From: Sphingopyxis sp. HIX
GTDB taxonomy: Bacteria; Pseudomonadota; Alphaproteobacteria; Sphingomonadales; Sphingomonadaceae
Direction of reading: 5' to 3'
Length of the DNA: 64,000 bases
NCBI RefSeq assembly: GCF_001468285.1
Contig: NZ_LNSB01000009.1
Span: 1 to 64,000, forward strand
Shown here: in pieces, positions 51,078 through 61,701 of the stretch
Numbering within the stretch: the first letter of the stretch is position 1
Layout of the letters: each line of letters begins with the position of its first letter
Program-made: the position numbers and the translations under genes
Notes under the pieces: generated by a model
Told to the model about the DNA's origin: nothing
Seen by the model: the letters and a program-made list of their open reading frames with translations, nothing else
Databases searched by the model: none

Positions 51078-52384
51078 GAGGCAGGCTGGTCCAGCCGGAG
51101 CGCCTTCCAGCCCCACAGGACCAGCCAGCCGCAAAAGCCCGCCATCAGGCCGTAAGCGACGATCGGGTGCCAATTGTAGAGCAGCACCCCGATTGCGGGC
51201 GATATGATGTACGCCGAGCCGTTGATCGACGCGGTCATCCCCGCGACCGCGCCCTGATCGCGGCGCGGCACCGCGAGCGAGGAGCCGGCGGTAAAGCCCG
51301 GACGGAAGAGGCCGAAACCGAGCGAGGCGAGCGCGAAGCCGATGATGATGCCGTGGAGGTCGAACGACAGCCCGGTCATCACCGCACCCGCACCGCCGAG
51401 CGCCGCACCGACGAGCACCGCGGTGCGCGGCGACATCTTGAGCAGCGGGATCAGCCCCCATTGCGAGAGCAGGGTCGCGAAGGCGCCCGCCATCAGCACG
51501 ATGCCGGTGATCGCCGCGCCCTCGTCGGGGCGCAGGCGCAGCTCGAGCCGATCGAGGATCAGGAAGCCGATGACGCCGAGCATCATCGCCTGAGCCTGCC
51601 CGCCGAACAGTCCCGCGAGCAGCCACGGCCGCACGCGCGCGTCGGTCCAGCGGAGCGGCGGCGAGGCGGCAGCGGCGGTGTCGACGACCTCGTCTTCGGC
51701 CTCGTCGGCCGCGGTTTGCGGCGAGCCGCCGGTGGTGGGATAGGAGACGATCGCGCCGCGCGCGGCGAAGCGCGGGACGTCGTCGGGCAGCCGCCAGCGC
51801 AGCGCGACCAGCACGCAAAGACCGACCAACGCGAAGACGAGTAGCGGCCCCGCCAGCCCGACGAAGGGCAGGATGAAGAAGGGCGCGATCGCGGGGCCGA
51901 TCACGGTGCCGAGCCCGAAGGAGGAAGAGACGAGCGACAGCGCCTGCGTCCGCTCCTCGGGGTCGGTGCGCGAGGCGACATAGGCCTGGACCGCGGGCGG
52001 CGCGGCCGAACCGAGCCCGCCATAAAGGCTGCGAAACAACGCAAAGAGGATGAAGGTCACTCCCGCGGCGAGCCAGCCTTCGAGCCCCGACCACAGGACG
52101 AGGCCGCAGAGCGCCATCGACGACAGGAAACCGATGACGCCGAGCGCCATCAACGCCTTGCGTCCGCGCTTGTCCGACTGGCGTGCCCAATGCGGCGCGG
52201 TGAGCACCCAGAGCAAGGCGGACCAACTGAAGGCGAGGCTGACCCAGACGTCGGGGATATGCAGCTTGGCGCCGATCGCAGGCAGGATCGACTGCATCGC
52301 GGTGTTGCCCGCGGCGGCGACGAGCATCACCGCGAAGAGCACCGCCATGCGGTCGGCGGGAATCGAGCGGCTGATCGTCGACAT
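51074..52384 (-). CDS. MFS transporter (TetA/drug:H+ antiporter-like)
   Basis: The 436-residue protein has twelve predicted helices. The motif A region PHWARQSDKRGRKALMALG between TM2 and TM3 is the MFS signature. Motif C-like residues FGLGTVIGPAIAPFFI in TM5 point to drug antiporters (DHA1). A cytoplasmic loop of about 50 residues (DEAEDEVVDTAAAASPPLR) separates the two halves. The substrate is unknown. The gene is divergent from the methyltransferase. Confidence 0.88.
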   Translation of the reverse strand: MSTISRSIPADRMAVLFAVMLVAAAGNTAMQSILPAIGAKLHIPDVWVSLAFSWSALLWVLTAPHWARQSDKRGRKALMALGVIGFLSSMALCGLVLWSGLEGWLAAGVTFILFALFRSLYGGLGSAAPPAVQAYVASRTDPEERTQALSLVSSSFGLGTVIGPAIAPFFILPFVGLAGPLLVFALVGLCVLVALRWRLPDDVPRFAARGAIVSYPTTGGSPQTAADEAEDEVVDTAAAASPPLRWTDARVRPWLLAGLFGGQAQAMMLGVIGFLILDRLELRLRPDEGAAITGIVLMAGAFATLLSQWGLIPLLKMSPRTAVLVGAALGGAGAVMTGLSFDLHGIIIGFALASLGFGLFRPGFTAGSSLAVPRRDQGAVAGMTASINGSAYIISPAIGVLLYNWHPIVAYGLMAGFCGWLVLWGWKALRLDQPAS

Positions 52385-52558
52385 GTCGCTCTCCCCCTTT
52401 CAGCTGCCGCGCGTGCGGATCGTGCCCGGACCCCTACACGCCCGGCTCCGCCTGTCCAGCGGCGGAACGCGGGCAGCCTTTGTCAAGCATAGTCTTTCCT
52501 TGCGTCGCGCGCGGCTTTTTGCCACGCCTTCGTCACACGCAACAACGCGAAAGCCATC

Positions 52559-53197
52559 ATGTCCAATCCCCGGGCGCAGGCCCAAGAACAGAAGGTCGCG
52601 CTGACCAAACGCATCCGCGACCGCGCAAAGCGCTTTTTCGGGCCTTGGGGCATGTTCGTGAAGGGCTTCATCAAGCATCCGGTGATGGTCGGGTCGATCG
52701 TGCCCTCGTCGCCGACGCTGATCCGCCACATGCTGAAGCCCGTAGACTGGAAGAACACCAAGCTGTTCGTCGAATATGGCCCCGGCGTCGGAACCTTTTG
52801 CCGCCCGGTGCTCGAGCGGATGGCCGGCGATGCGACGCTGATCGCGATCGACACCAACGAGGATTTCATCGACTATCTGCGGAAGGACATCCGCGACAGC
52901 CGCTTCATCGCGGTGCATGGGTCGGCCGCCGACGTCGAGGCGATCGTCCGCGCGCACGGCTTCGACCATGCCGATTATGTGCTGTCGGGCCTGCCTTTTT
53001 CGACTTTGCCCGCAGGCGTAGGGCCCGCGATCGCGGCGGCGACCCACCGCGTGCTGCGCCCCGGCGGCGCCTTCCTCGTCTATCAATTCCGCGCCCGCGC
53101 GCGCGACTTTCTGGCGGCGCACTTCAATCGCATCGACAATGCGTTCGAATGGGTCAACGTGCCCCCGTGCTTCCTCTTCTGGGGCTGGAAAGACTAG
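52559..53197 (+). CDS. SAM-dependent methyltransferase, PmtA-like
   Basis: The 212-residue protein has KGFIKHPVMVGSIVPSSPTLIRHML, which matches the start of phospholipid N-methyltransferases (PmtA) and related rRNA-methylase-fold enzymes. SAM motif I follows as FVEYGPGVGTFCRPVLE, then IAIDTNEDFIDYLR and YVLSGLPFSTLPAG, with LRPGGAFLVYQF as the later strand. Such enzymes methylate phosphatidylethanolamine in alphaproteobacteria. The neighbouring phospholipase-D-like gene (stops overlap by 4 bp, opposite strands) also fits membrane-lipid metabolism. Confidence 0.8.
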   Translation: MSNPRAQAQEQKVALTKRIRDRAKRFFGPWGMFVKGFIKHPVMVGSIVPSSPTLIRHMLKPVDWKNTKLFVEYGPGVGTFCRPVLERMAGDATLIAIDTNEDFIDYLRKDIRDSRFIAVHGSAADVEAIVRAHGFDHADYVLSGLPFSTLPAGVGPAIAAATHRVLRPGGAFLVYQFRARARDFLAAHFNRIDNAFEWVNVPPCFLFWGWKD

Positions 53198-54390
53198 ACC
53201 TCGGTCTCCGGATCGATCTCGCCCAATCCAAAATTGAGCCGGCGCGACACCGTATAGTCGGCGACGCCGACGACGAACCACGCCAGCGTCCAGCGCAGCC
53301 GCGTAAGCCAGGTGCCGCGCTTCTTGTGCTCCCCGGCGGTGATCAGGTCGCAGTCGGGCTGCAGCCCCGCGATAAAGTCGCGCATCTGCTGCGCAAAGCC
53401 CGCGTCGGCGACGCGCAGCATCACCTCGACGTTCATGAACAGGCTGCGCATGTCGAAATTGGCAGTGCCGACATAAACCACATCATCGACGACGATCAGC
53501 TTCATGTGCAGCCGGCACGGTAGATATTCCCAGATCGTCGAGCGCTTGCGCAGCAGATAGCCGTAGAGCAGCCGCGAGGCACCGATCGTCGCCGGATTGT
53601 CCGACTTCGCCGCCATCACGAAGCGCGCGCGGCCGCGCTTCGCGACGCGGCCGAGGCGGCGCAGCATGCCCTGGCCGGGCGAGAAATAGGCCATCGCCAT
53701 GTCGAGCTGGCGCGCCTCGTCAAGGTCGGCGCGCACCGCCCTTGCCCAAGGCGACAGCCGTTGCGTCGGCCCGCCGACCAGCCAGCTGACCGGGCCGATA
53801 TCGACCGGCCATTCGCGGATTAGGCGGCGCAGCATGAGCAGCTTGCCGTCGTTGTTCACCGTATAGTCGTGGATTTCCTCGAACCATTGCACCATGCGCG
53901 CGACCGAAGGCCCGCGGACGAGCACGCCGAGGTCGAACCAGCATTTCGACAGTTGGGTGCTTAGATAAGGCTCGGCGATGTTGAAGCCGCCGGTGATCGC
54001 AACATGCTCGTCGATCAGCAGCAGTTTCTGATGGTTGCGGATGAGGTAGCTCGACCGCCAGTGGCGCGAGAAGAAGGTGACGCTGCCGCCGGCTTCGCGC
54101 AGCGGGGTGAAGACGCTGTCCGATACATCGCCCGATCCGAAGCTGTCGATAACCGCGCGCACGCGCACGCCGCGTTTGGCGGCCGTGGTCATTGCGTCGA
54201 GCACTCGGCTGCCCGCGCCGTCATGCTCGAAAATATACATCACCATGTCGATGCTGCGGATCGCGCCGTTCAGCAGCGCGAGCAGGCGCGTGAGCCGCTC
54301 GTCACCGTCGACGATGACCTCCAGCCGGTGCCCCGCGACCTCCGCCCGGATCGTGTCGGCGTCGCAGGCGGTGACGGGTTCGGCGGTCAT
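53194..54390 (-). CDS. Cardiolipin synthase / phospholipase D family protein
   Basis: The protein is 398 residues from ATG 54390; the upstream frame extending over rpoZ is rejected. Two HKD motifs are present: HQKLLLID (His120, Lys122, Asp127) and HMKLIVVDD about 180 residues later. ITGGFNIAEPYL and VGTANFDMRSLFMNVEVMLR are the regions after each HKD in bacterial cardiolipin synthases of the ClsB kind. No N-terminal membrane anchor is seen; a hydrophobic segment occurs near the C-terminus (WTLAWFVVGVADYTV). Confidence 0.9.
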   Translation of the reverse strand: MTAEPVTACDADTIRAEVAGHRLEVIVDGDERLTRLLALLNGAIRSIDMVMYIFEHDGAGSRVLDAMTTAAKRGVRVRAVIDSFGSGDVSDSVFTPLREAGGSVTFFSRHWRSSYLIRNHQKLLLIDEHVAITGGFNIAEPYLSTQLSKCWFDLGVLVRGPSVARMVQWFEEIHDYTVNNDGKLLMLRRLIREWPVDIGPVSWLVGGPTQRLSPWARAVRADLDEARQLDMAMAYFSPGQGMLRRLGRVAKRGRARFVMAAKSDNPATIGASRLLYGYLLRKRSTIWEYLPCRLHMKLIVVDDVVYVGTANFDMRSLFMNVEVMLRVADAGFAQQMRDFIAGLQPDCDLITAGEHKKRGTWLTRLRWTLAWFVVGVADYTVSRRLNFGLGEIDPETEV

Positions 54391-54457
54391 GCGCTCACCA
54401 TAGGCGCGGGCCCGCGCGCCGGGCAAGGGCGAGGGCAGGACTATCGGCCCGCTTTCG

Positions 54458-54486
54458 TTGACATTCGCCGGGCCGCCTGCTAGCGC
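54458..54486 (+). promoter_or_regulatory. Predicted rpoZ promoter
   Basis: TTGACA, exactly 17 bp, TAGCGC, with the start codon of rpoZ 55 bp beyond the -10 end. It is the best -35/-10 match in the window and helps define the -10 variant TAGC used by this organism. Confidence 0.75.
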
Positions 54487-54540
54487 GCAGCGCTTGCCGC
54501 CAGCCCCCTGGGCCGGCCTCTCCTCGATCAAGGAACATCT

Positions 54541-54885
54541 ATGGCCCGCGTTACCGTCGAAGATTGCGTCGACAAAGTCCCCAACCGTTTCGACCTGGTT
54601 CTGCTTTCGGCGCACCGCGCCCGCGAAATCTCGGGCGGTTCGGAGCTGACCATCGACCGCGACCGCGACAAGAACCCCGTCGTCGCGCTGCGCGAAATTG
54701 CCGAACAGACCGTGCGTCCGAAGGACCTCTCCGAAACGCTCGTCGGTTCGCTGCAGAAGGTCGTCGTCGACGACGACGACACGCCCGACGAAATCAGCTC
54801 GATCGCGCGCTCGGCCGAGGCGCTCCGCCTCACCGCCGCCGCGCCGCCGCGCAGCCCCGCGGGCGGTGGCAGCGACTTCGAATAA
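54541..54885 (+). CDS. rpoZ: DNA-directed RNA polymerase omega subunit
   Basis: The 114-residue protein begins [33 protein letters not shown] and continues [15 protein letters not shown], the conserved omega core that wraps the C-terminus of beta-prime and aids enzyme assembly. The acidic [11 protein letters not shown] stretch and Ala/Pro-rich tail are typical of alphaproteobacterial omega. AAGGA precedes the ATG. The gene is monocistronic: a promoter lies before it and a terminator after it. Confidence 0.97.
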   Translation: MARVTVEDCVDKVPNRFDLVLLSAHRAREISGGSELTIDRDRDKNPVVALREIAEQTVRPKDLSETLVGSLQKVVVDDDDTPDEISSIARSAEALRLTAAAPPRSPAGGGSDFE

Positions 54886-54913
54886 GTCGACGCGACAGCG
54901 AGATCACCAAGGA

Positions 54914-54940
54914 GGGCCGCGGGAAACCGCGGCCCTTTTT
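54914..54940 (+). terminator. Intrinsic terminator of rpoZ
   Basis: GGGCCGCGG pairs with CCGCGGCCC around a GAAA tetraloop, followed by five T. This is a textbook rho-independent terminator, 29 bp after the rpoZ stop. Confidence 0.9.
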
Positions 54941-54950
54941 GACGTCTCAC

Positions 54951-55286
54951 TCAAATGATACGAGGGACTCCCGGTATACGGTCGCTAGGGCTTTCCCCGA
55001 TAATCATCAGGTCGAGAATCATCTCAAATTCGTCGGCTAACGATAGATTGTCACGCGCTTGCGGAACATAAGGGGCTTGGTTGCGAATTGCCTTGCTTGC
55101 GTCCCGAAGAACACCAAGAACCTGTTTCGAAACTACATGTTCGCTTTTAATCGCCTCTGCTTTGCCAGAGAGATAATCCTTAAGTGCGGCGAAGGCCGTC
55201 GCGTCAAATGACTCAGATGCAAGCAGCCTGATCGTCGCGCGACGATTCAGATCTTCGAGCTCCAGATCATAGTCGCTTGCTTTCAT
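54951..55286 (-). CDS. Hypothetical protein, paired with the DUF3800 gene
   Basis: The protein is 111 residues from ATG 55286, after AAGGGAAAAAAA. It begins MKASDYDLELEDLNRRATIRLLASESFDATAFAALKDYL and is predicted helical; no family is recognised. Base composition is visibly lower in GC than all neighbours, with codons such as AAA, ATT and TTA, so recent acquisition is likely. It follows the DUF3800 gene by 56 bp on the same strand and may be its partner. Confidence 0.65.
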   Translation of the reverse strand: MKASDYDLELEDLNRRATIRLLASESFDATAFAALKDYLSGKAEAIKSEHVVSKQVLGVLRDASKAIRNQAPYVPQARDNLSLADEFEMILDLMIIGESPSDRIPGVPRII

Positions 55287-55342
55287 TTTTTTTCCCTTAC
55301 CCGATAGCACTCGAGTATTCCACCTCTGAGCGAGTGCTCGAC

Positions 55343-55948
55343 TCAGACCACCCGCGTGAGCTCCGCCACCCTTATCGCCTTCGAAGCCAGCATCGGTTCG
55401 ATGATCCGCTCGATGCGGTGGGCGCGGGGCGATTTTACCGTGATGTTGAACAGGCTGTTCGCGATCACGTCGGCGATCTGGACGCCGTCGCTGCGCTTGC
55501 TGTCGGCGAGCGAGGCGCGGCCCCAGTTGCCGAGGCCGGCCTGGACCTCCTCGCGGACGTGGCTCAATATCTTGGGATCGTAGCGGCCGTCGTCGATCAC
55601 CACGTCGGTGCACTCGCCGCCCGTTTCGGGCAGCCAGTGGCCGACCGCGCTGTTGAGCAGCGCGCCGTAGAGCGCAAGGTCGCTGGGTAGCGTGCCGCCG
55701 GGCGCCTGCGCCAGTTGGTCGCGATGGGCCGCCGCGACCCAGGCGCGGCCGCCCGCGCGATCGACGAGTTCGAGCAGATAGGCGCGCTCGACCATCGAGA
55801 TGCGGCTGCCCTTGAGCTCGCCGCGGAGGCCGGTAACGGAACGAAAGCGCTCGTGGATGTCGGCGGCCGCTTGCGGCGTGAGCATCACCGCGGCGAAGGT
55901 CATCGCGCCCGCGTTGAGCCCGCCCGATTCATCGCAATAGATGGTCAC
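55343..55948 (-). CDS. DUF3800-domain protein
   Basis: The 201-residue protein begins MTIYCDESGGLNAGAMTFAAVML and has the family motifs: acidic-Ser start CDESG, mid-chain VVIDDGRYD and C-terminal SDGVQIADVIANSLF. DUF3800 proteins are thought to have an RNase H-like fold with Asp residues at these places (from memory of the family). They occur widely in accessory genome regions, sometimes near defence genes. Biological role is not established. The gene composition is GC-rich, unlike its downstream partner. Confidence 0.82.
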   Translation of the reverse strand: MTIYCDESGGLNAGAMTFAAVMLTPQAAADIHERFRSVTGLRGELKGSRISMVERAYLLELVDRAGGRAWVAAAHRDQLAQAPGGTLPSDLALYGALLNSAVGHWLPETGGECTDVVIDDGRYDPKILSHVREEVQAGLGNWGRASLADSKRSDGVQIADVIANSLFNITVKSPRAHRIERIIEPMLASKAIRVAELTRVV

Positions 55949-55958
55949 CGCCGCGGGC

Positions 55959-56450
55959 TCAGCAGACCGCGCCGAAGAAGGTCACCGATTTGGCCGCCCC
56001 CGCGGCGAGCGGCTCGGCGAGCGTCCATTGGACATGGGTGACGTCCTCGCGCGTCGCTGGACGGGGTGCGGTGCCGGGGATCGTCACGCGAAGTTCGTCG
56101 AGCGCTCCGAAGCTGGTCCCGCCATCGACCGACACCGCGAAGCCGTCGAGATCGTCGGTGCCGACGAAGCGGATATCGCGCGGGATCGGGTTGACGAAGC
56201 TAAGGCTCGCTGCGGGCTCGGCGGTCCTGTTCTCCATCCGGAGGCTATAGCGCAGCCGGTCGCCGGGGATCACGACCTCGGGCTCGGCAAAACTGATATC
56301 GCGCTGGCCGCCGGCGCCGATCTCGACCTTTTCCAGATCGACTTTCTGCGAGAATTCCATGCGCTGAAAGGCCTGCGCCGGGCTGGCGAGCGCGAACATC
56401 GCCGCGACGCCGAGCCCGAAGCGGGGCAGGCTGAATTTCAGGCGCTTCAT
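55959..56450 (-). CDS. Secreted hypothetical protein with DUF11-like fold
   Basis: The 163-residue protein has a signal peptide ending ASPAQA. The mature chain (DLEKVEIGAGGQRDISFAEPEVVIPGDRLRYSLRMENRTAEPAASLSFVNPIPRDIRFVG) resembles the conserved-repeat (DUF11) immunoglobulin-like domain of surface proteins. The end is SVTFFGAVC, with one terminal cysteine. It lies 10 bp from the DUF3800 start and 23 bp from ftsH, all on one strand, so it may be the tail of the ftsH transcript. Confidence 0.7.
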   Translation of the reverse strand: MKRLKFSLPRFGLGVAAMFALASPAQAFQRMEFSQKVDLEKVEIGAGGQRDISFAEPEVVIPGDRLRYSLRMENRTAEPAASLSFVNPIPRDIRFVGTDDLDGFAVSVDGGTSFGALDELRVTIPGTAPRPATREDVTHVQWTLAEPLAAGAAKSVTFFGAVC

Positions 56451-56473
56451 CGCTCCTCCCCCAAGGCGCCGGA

Positions 56474-58417
<1,944 letters not shown>

Positions 58418-58503
58418 CGGAATCTTTCCAAAAGCCGCGCGCGTCGCGCTTGTATCCTGCCAAGATAGGATAATCGCGTTAAATGACAATGAGCCTTTCG
58501 GCC

Positions 58504-59502
58504 TTATTTGCGCGCTTTCCGGCGCGGCGCGGCGGAAATGCGCCAGATCGTGCCCTCGAGGCCCGGAACGGCGTCGATCAGCAGCGCGCCGACCATTGCG
58601 CGGCGCCCGTCCTTCATCGCCTTGACGACGCCGTCGAGCGAGGCGCCGCGGAGTGGCAGCCCGGCGGCGTTGGCGCGGAGGCGCTGGGTGACGACGCGGC
58701 GGAAAATCTCGGGCGGATAGCCTTCGTCGCGGATCACCGCGATGTCCGAGGCGTCGGGCCAGCCCGCGATCAGCCGCTCGACGGCCCAATCGATCGCCTC
58801 GTCGGCCTCGGCGAGCCAGTCGGCCGAGCGCGCCGCGGCCTCGACGTCGAGCACCGTCTGCGACGCCAGCGCATGGCGCAGCCGCGCGCGGTCGAAGCGA
58901 CTGTCGGCGTTCGACGGATCGTCGACGAAGGGCAGATCTTCGTCGAGCGCGAGCCGAACGAGCTCGTCGCGGCGCCAGTGGAGCAGCGGGCGCAGGATGA
59001 AGCCGTTCTTCGCGCGGATCGCCGCGAGCCCGCCGACACCGCTGCTGCGATTGAGCCGCATGACGATCGTTTCGAGCTGGTCGTCGGCGTGGTGCGCGGT
59101 GAGGATATGTGCCAGCCCATGGTCCTGGCGCCACTCTTCGAGCAGGCGATAGCGCTCGGCACGCGCCGCGGCCTGTAGCGACCCCTTGATCGGCGTCGGC
59201 GGTCTTAGCGTCACGTGCGGGATGCGCTCGCGTGCGCAGAAACCCGCGACCATGCGTGCTTCCTCATCGGAACCCTGGCGCAGACCGTGATCGACCGTTG
59301 CGGCCTTGACCTGGCCGGGGAGCAGGGTCGCCATCAGCCAGAGCAGCGCCATGCTGTCGGGGCCACCCGACACCGCGACGCCATAGCTGCGTTGCTGCCA
59401 GCCCGGCCCGACTAGCACCTCGACCTGGCGCGCGAGCCGGTGCGGCGCGTCGGCCTCAGCAGCCGGCTTTTGTTTTTGCGGCTGCTGCATCGGTGCGGAC
59501 AT
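58504..59502 (-). CDS. tilS: tRNA(Ile)-lysidine synthase TilS
   Basis: The protein is 332 residues from ATG 59502; ATGs at 59523 and 59490 are also possible, all overlapping the end of cpoB. The PP-loop [14 protein letters not shown] is the ATP-binding N-type pyrophosphatase motif, followed by [16 protein letters not shown] and [22 protein letters not shown]. The enzyme changes C34 of the CAU anticodon to lysidine so it reads AUA. The chain lacks the extra C-terminal TilS domains of longer versions, as is common in this order. Confidence 0.93.
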   Translation of the reverse strand: MSAPMQQPQKQKPAAEADAPHRLARQVEVLVGPGWQQRSYGVAVSGGPDSMALLWLMATLLPGQVKAATVDHGLRQGSDEEARMVAGFCARERIPHVTLRPPTPIKGSLQAAARAERYRLLEEWRQDHGLAHILTAHHADDQLETIVMRLNRSSGVGGLAAIRAKNGFILRPLLHWRRDELVRLALDEDLPFVDDPSNADSRFDRARLRHALASQTVLDVEAAARSADWLAEADEAIDWAVERLIAGWPDASDIAVIRDEGYPPEIFRRVVTQRLRANAAGLPLRGASLDGVVKAMKDGRRAMVGALLIDAVPGLEGTIWRISAAPRRKARK

Positions 59503-60439
59503 CCTGCGGCGCCTTGTCGCCATAGGTCTCTTCGAGTTCGGCGAAGGCCTTGCACGCGGCGTCCTTGCGGCCGAGCTTGTCGAGCGCGACGCCCATGTAC
59601 ATCAGGCTGTGCGGCGCGCGAGCTCCGCCGGGGTTCTGTTTGTAATTGTTATAGAAAGCCACCGCAGCGAGGCTGGGCTTGCCCTCGTCGAGATAGGCGC
59701 GGCCGAGCAGGTTCTGCGCGAAGCTGGCGAGCCGGTGGTTCGGCCATTTGGCGACGACGTCCTTCAGCTGCGTCTGCGCCTCGGGGTAGAGTTTCGCCTC
59801 CCACAGGCGGTAGCCATAATTATAGCCGTCATCGACCTCGTTTCCCGTGGCGGGAATCTCGACCTTCTTGACCAGCGCGAGCCGCGCGGCGCTGCTGCCC
59901 GATGCGGCGGGCGTCGCCGCGGGCTTTTTCGTGGGCGCGGCGGCGGGAGTCGTCGTCGCGGGCTTGGTCGTCGATGCCGTCGTGGTTGCGGGCGGCTTGG
60001 CGACGGGCGTCACCGGCAGGCTTGCCGGGGTCACCGTCTCGGTCACCGGCGGCGGGGCAGCGAGGCGCTTTTCCATCTCGGCCTTATAGGCGGTGAACTG
60101 CTTTTCGAGTTCGCGCAGCTGGAAAGCGTTCTGCTCGGTCTGGCCGGTCAGCGTCTGGAGCTGGCTTTCGAGCGCGTCGACGCGCGCGGTGAGGTCGATC
60201 ACCGGCGCATTGGCGCCGGCTCGCGAGCGTTCGCCCGGCGTGTTGTCGGGCGCGATCTCGCCTTCGAAGAAGGTCGGGCTACCGCCCGGGAAGACCGAGC
60301 GCTGTACCGCGCGCATTTCCTTTTCGAGCCGGTCGACGCGCTTGCCGATCGTGTCGTCCTGCGCCGTCGCCGCGCCCGGGATCGAAACCGCGAGCGCCAT
60401 CGCCGCGGTGCCCAGGAGTGTAAAGTGACGCATGTTCAT
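59456..60439 (-). CDS. cpoB: Tol-associated protein CpoB/YbgF
   Basis: The protein is 327 residues from ATG 60439, after AAAGGCAG. The signal peptide ends PGAATAQ. A coiled-coil region (about residues 30-130, RVDRLEKEMRAVQR and RVDALESQLQTLTGQTEQNAFQLRELEKQF) mediates trimerisation. A Thr/Ala/Pro/Lys-rich linker (about 140-195) leads to TPR repeats (YNYGYRLWEAKLYPEAQTQLKDVVAKWPNH, RKDAACKAFAELEETYGDKAP). CpoB links peptidoglycan synthesis with the Tol-Pal constriction machinery. No tol or pal gene is in the window. Confidence 0.92.
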   Translation of the reverse strand: MNMRHFTLLGTAAMALAVSIPGAATAQDDTIGKRVDRLEKEMRAVQRSVFPGGSPTFFEGEIAPDNTPGERSRAGANAPVIDLTARVDALESQLQTLTGQTEQNAFQLRELEKQFTAYKAEMEKRLAAPPPVTETVTPASLPVTPVAKPPATTTASTTKPATTTPAAAPTKKPAATPAASGSSAARLALVKKVEIPATGNEVDDGYNYGYRLWEAKLYPEAQTQLKDVVAKWPNHRLASFAQNLLGRAYLDEGKPSLAAVAFYNNYKQNPGGARAPHSLMYMGVALDKLGRKDAACKAFAELEETYGDKAPQDVRTDAAAAKTKAGC

Positions 60440-60552
60440 CTGCCTTTCGGCCCCCACCCAGTTAACCATCGCGCGATCCATAACGCGCACGGGGGCATTT
60501 GCGCAAATCCAATCGGCGCGGCGACCTTTCGGTCCGTCGAGGGTATCTCCTC

Positions 60553-61398
60553 TCAGCGCTTGGTCGGAACGGGAGCCAGCGTCTGCGCCGCGCCCGCGCC
60601 GTCGGCGCGCGCGACCAAGTCGGCGGGCTTCAGCGAGATATTCTTGACCAAAGTATCGGCGGGGCCGATCGCGCCGATGTCGCGACCGCCGACCGTCACC
60701 TTCAGCGCCTGCGGGATGCTGGTGCGCAGCGTGAATTGCTGGACATATTCGGCGGGCACTTCGTAGGTCTCGCCCGCGTCGAGCGTCCGCCAATTCTCGG
60801 TCTTGCCCGTGGCATCGTCGAACCCGATCCAGACTTCGGACAGGCCAGTGAGGACCACAGGGGCATCGGCGGGAACCGCGCCAGCCTTCGTCGAGGTCTT
60901 GGTGGCGGGAGCGGCGGCCGTGGAGGGGGCTTCGGATTCCTCGGCGGCGCGATTCTGCGCAGCGATCAGCGCCTCGTCGGGCTCGACCGACAGGAAGCGC
61001 CACACGCCATAGGCCGACACCAGCACCAGCGCGACGATGACGAGGGTCCAGGTCAGCCGCGCCGTCGGCAGCCGCGCGGGGTCGGTGGGCTCATAGGCCT
61101 CGTACGACGGACGGCCATATTCCTCTTCCTCGAGCTCGCGGCGCACCGACGCGCCGATCTCGGCCTCGGGCAGGTCGACCGCCCGGGCATAGGCGCGCGC
61201 GAAACCGGTGACATAGGTGCGGCCGGGCAGGGCGGCGAAATCGGACTTCTCGATCGCTTCGAGATGGCGCTGGGTGATCCGCGTGCGCGTCGCGACGTCG
61301 GCGAGCGACAGCCCCGCCGCCTCGCGCGCCTGCCGCAGCCGGTCCCCCGTGCGCGTAATCGCCAGTTCGCCCTGTTCCGGGGCCTCCTCATCTGCCAT
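60553..61398 (-). CDS. rodZ: RodZ-like helix-turn-helix membrane protein
   Basis: The protein is 281 residues from ATG 61398, after CGGAGACAG. The cytoplasmic HTH (GDRLRQAREAAGLSLADVATRTRITQRHLEAIEKSDFAALPGRTYVTGFARAYA) is the RodZ pattern that binds MreB. One membrane helix (LTWTLVIVALVLVSAYGVW) is followed by an Ala/Thr/Lys-rich linker and the periplasmic DUF4115 domain (SEVWIGFDDATG, LRTSIPQALKVTVGGRDIG). It is needed for rod-shape control in other bacteria. It lies upstream of cpoB on the same strand, 113 bp apart. Confidence 0.88.
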   Translation of the reverse strand: MADEEAPEQGELAITRTGDRLRQAREAAGLSLADVATRTRITQRHLEAIEKSDFAALPGRTYVTGFARAYARAVDLPEAEIGASVRRELEEEEYGRPSYEAYEPTDPARLPTARLTWTLVIVALVLVSAYGVWRFLSVEPDEALIAAQNRAAEESEAPSTAAAPATKTSTKAGAVPADAPVVLTGLSEVWIGFDDATGKTENWRTLDAGETYEVPAEYVQQFTLRTSIPQALKVTVGGRDIGAIGPADTLVKNISLKPADLVARADGAGAAQTLAPVPTKR

Positions 61399-61701
61399 TA
61401 CTGTCTCCGTGCCGGCCGTTTGCAACCCGGTTCGACCGTGCGCGCCGTTCATCGCACCGTCGGCGCGGCAAAGTCAAATGAAGTTCGGTAAATGAACGGC
61501 TGAAAAGGGCCGGAATTAAGTCCGTTCGCGGGACGGCGCGCGGGCGTTGACGGTTAACCGCCGGCGGCCTAGCATCGCCATGGCCGTACAGGCGGCCTTC
61601 GGTCGGCGAACAGGGTTGAACCCACCTGCACCGCGTATCGCGCACAGCCCTTCTTTCTGCCCGAGGTCGCCGGCGCCGGGCCCTGGGAAAGAAGGTGTTT
61701 C
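61399..61701. other. Divergent intergenic region between rodZ and the ankyrin gene
   Basis: This 303-bp gap contains a plus-strand promoter candidate at 61547-61575 (TTGACG, 17 bp, TAGCAT), which would drive the ankyrin gene with a leader of about 125 nt. The rest shows only GC-rich sequence and an out-of-context short ORF. Confidence 0.5.
61547..61575 (+). promoter_or_regulatory. Predicted promoter of the ankyrin gene
   Basis: TTGACG and TAGCAT are separated by exactly 17 bp, the same spacing as in the rpoZ promoter. Confidence 0.6.
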
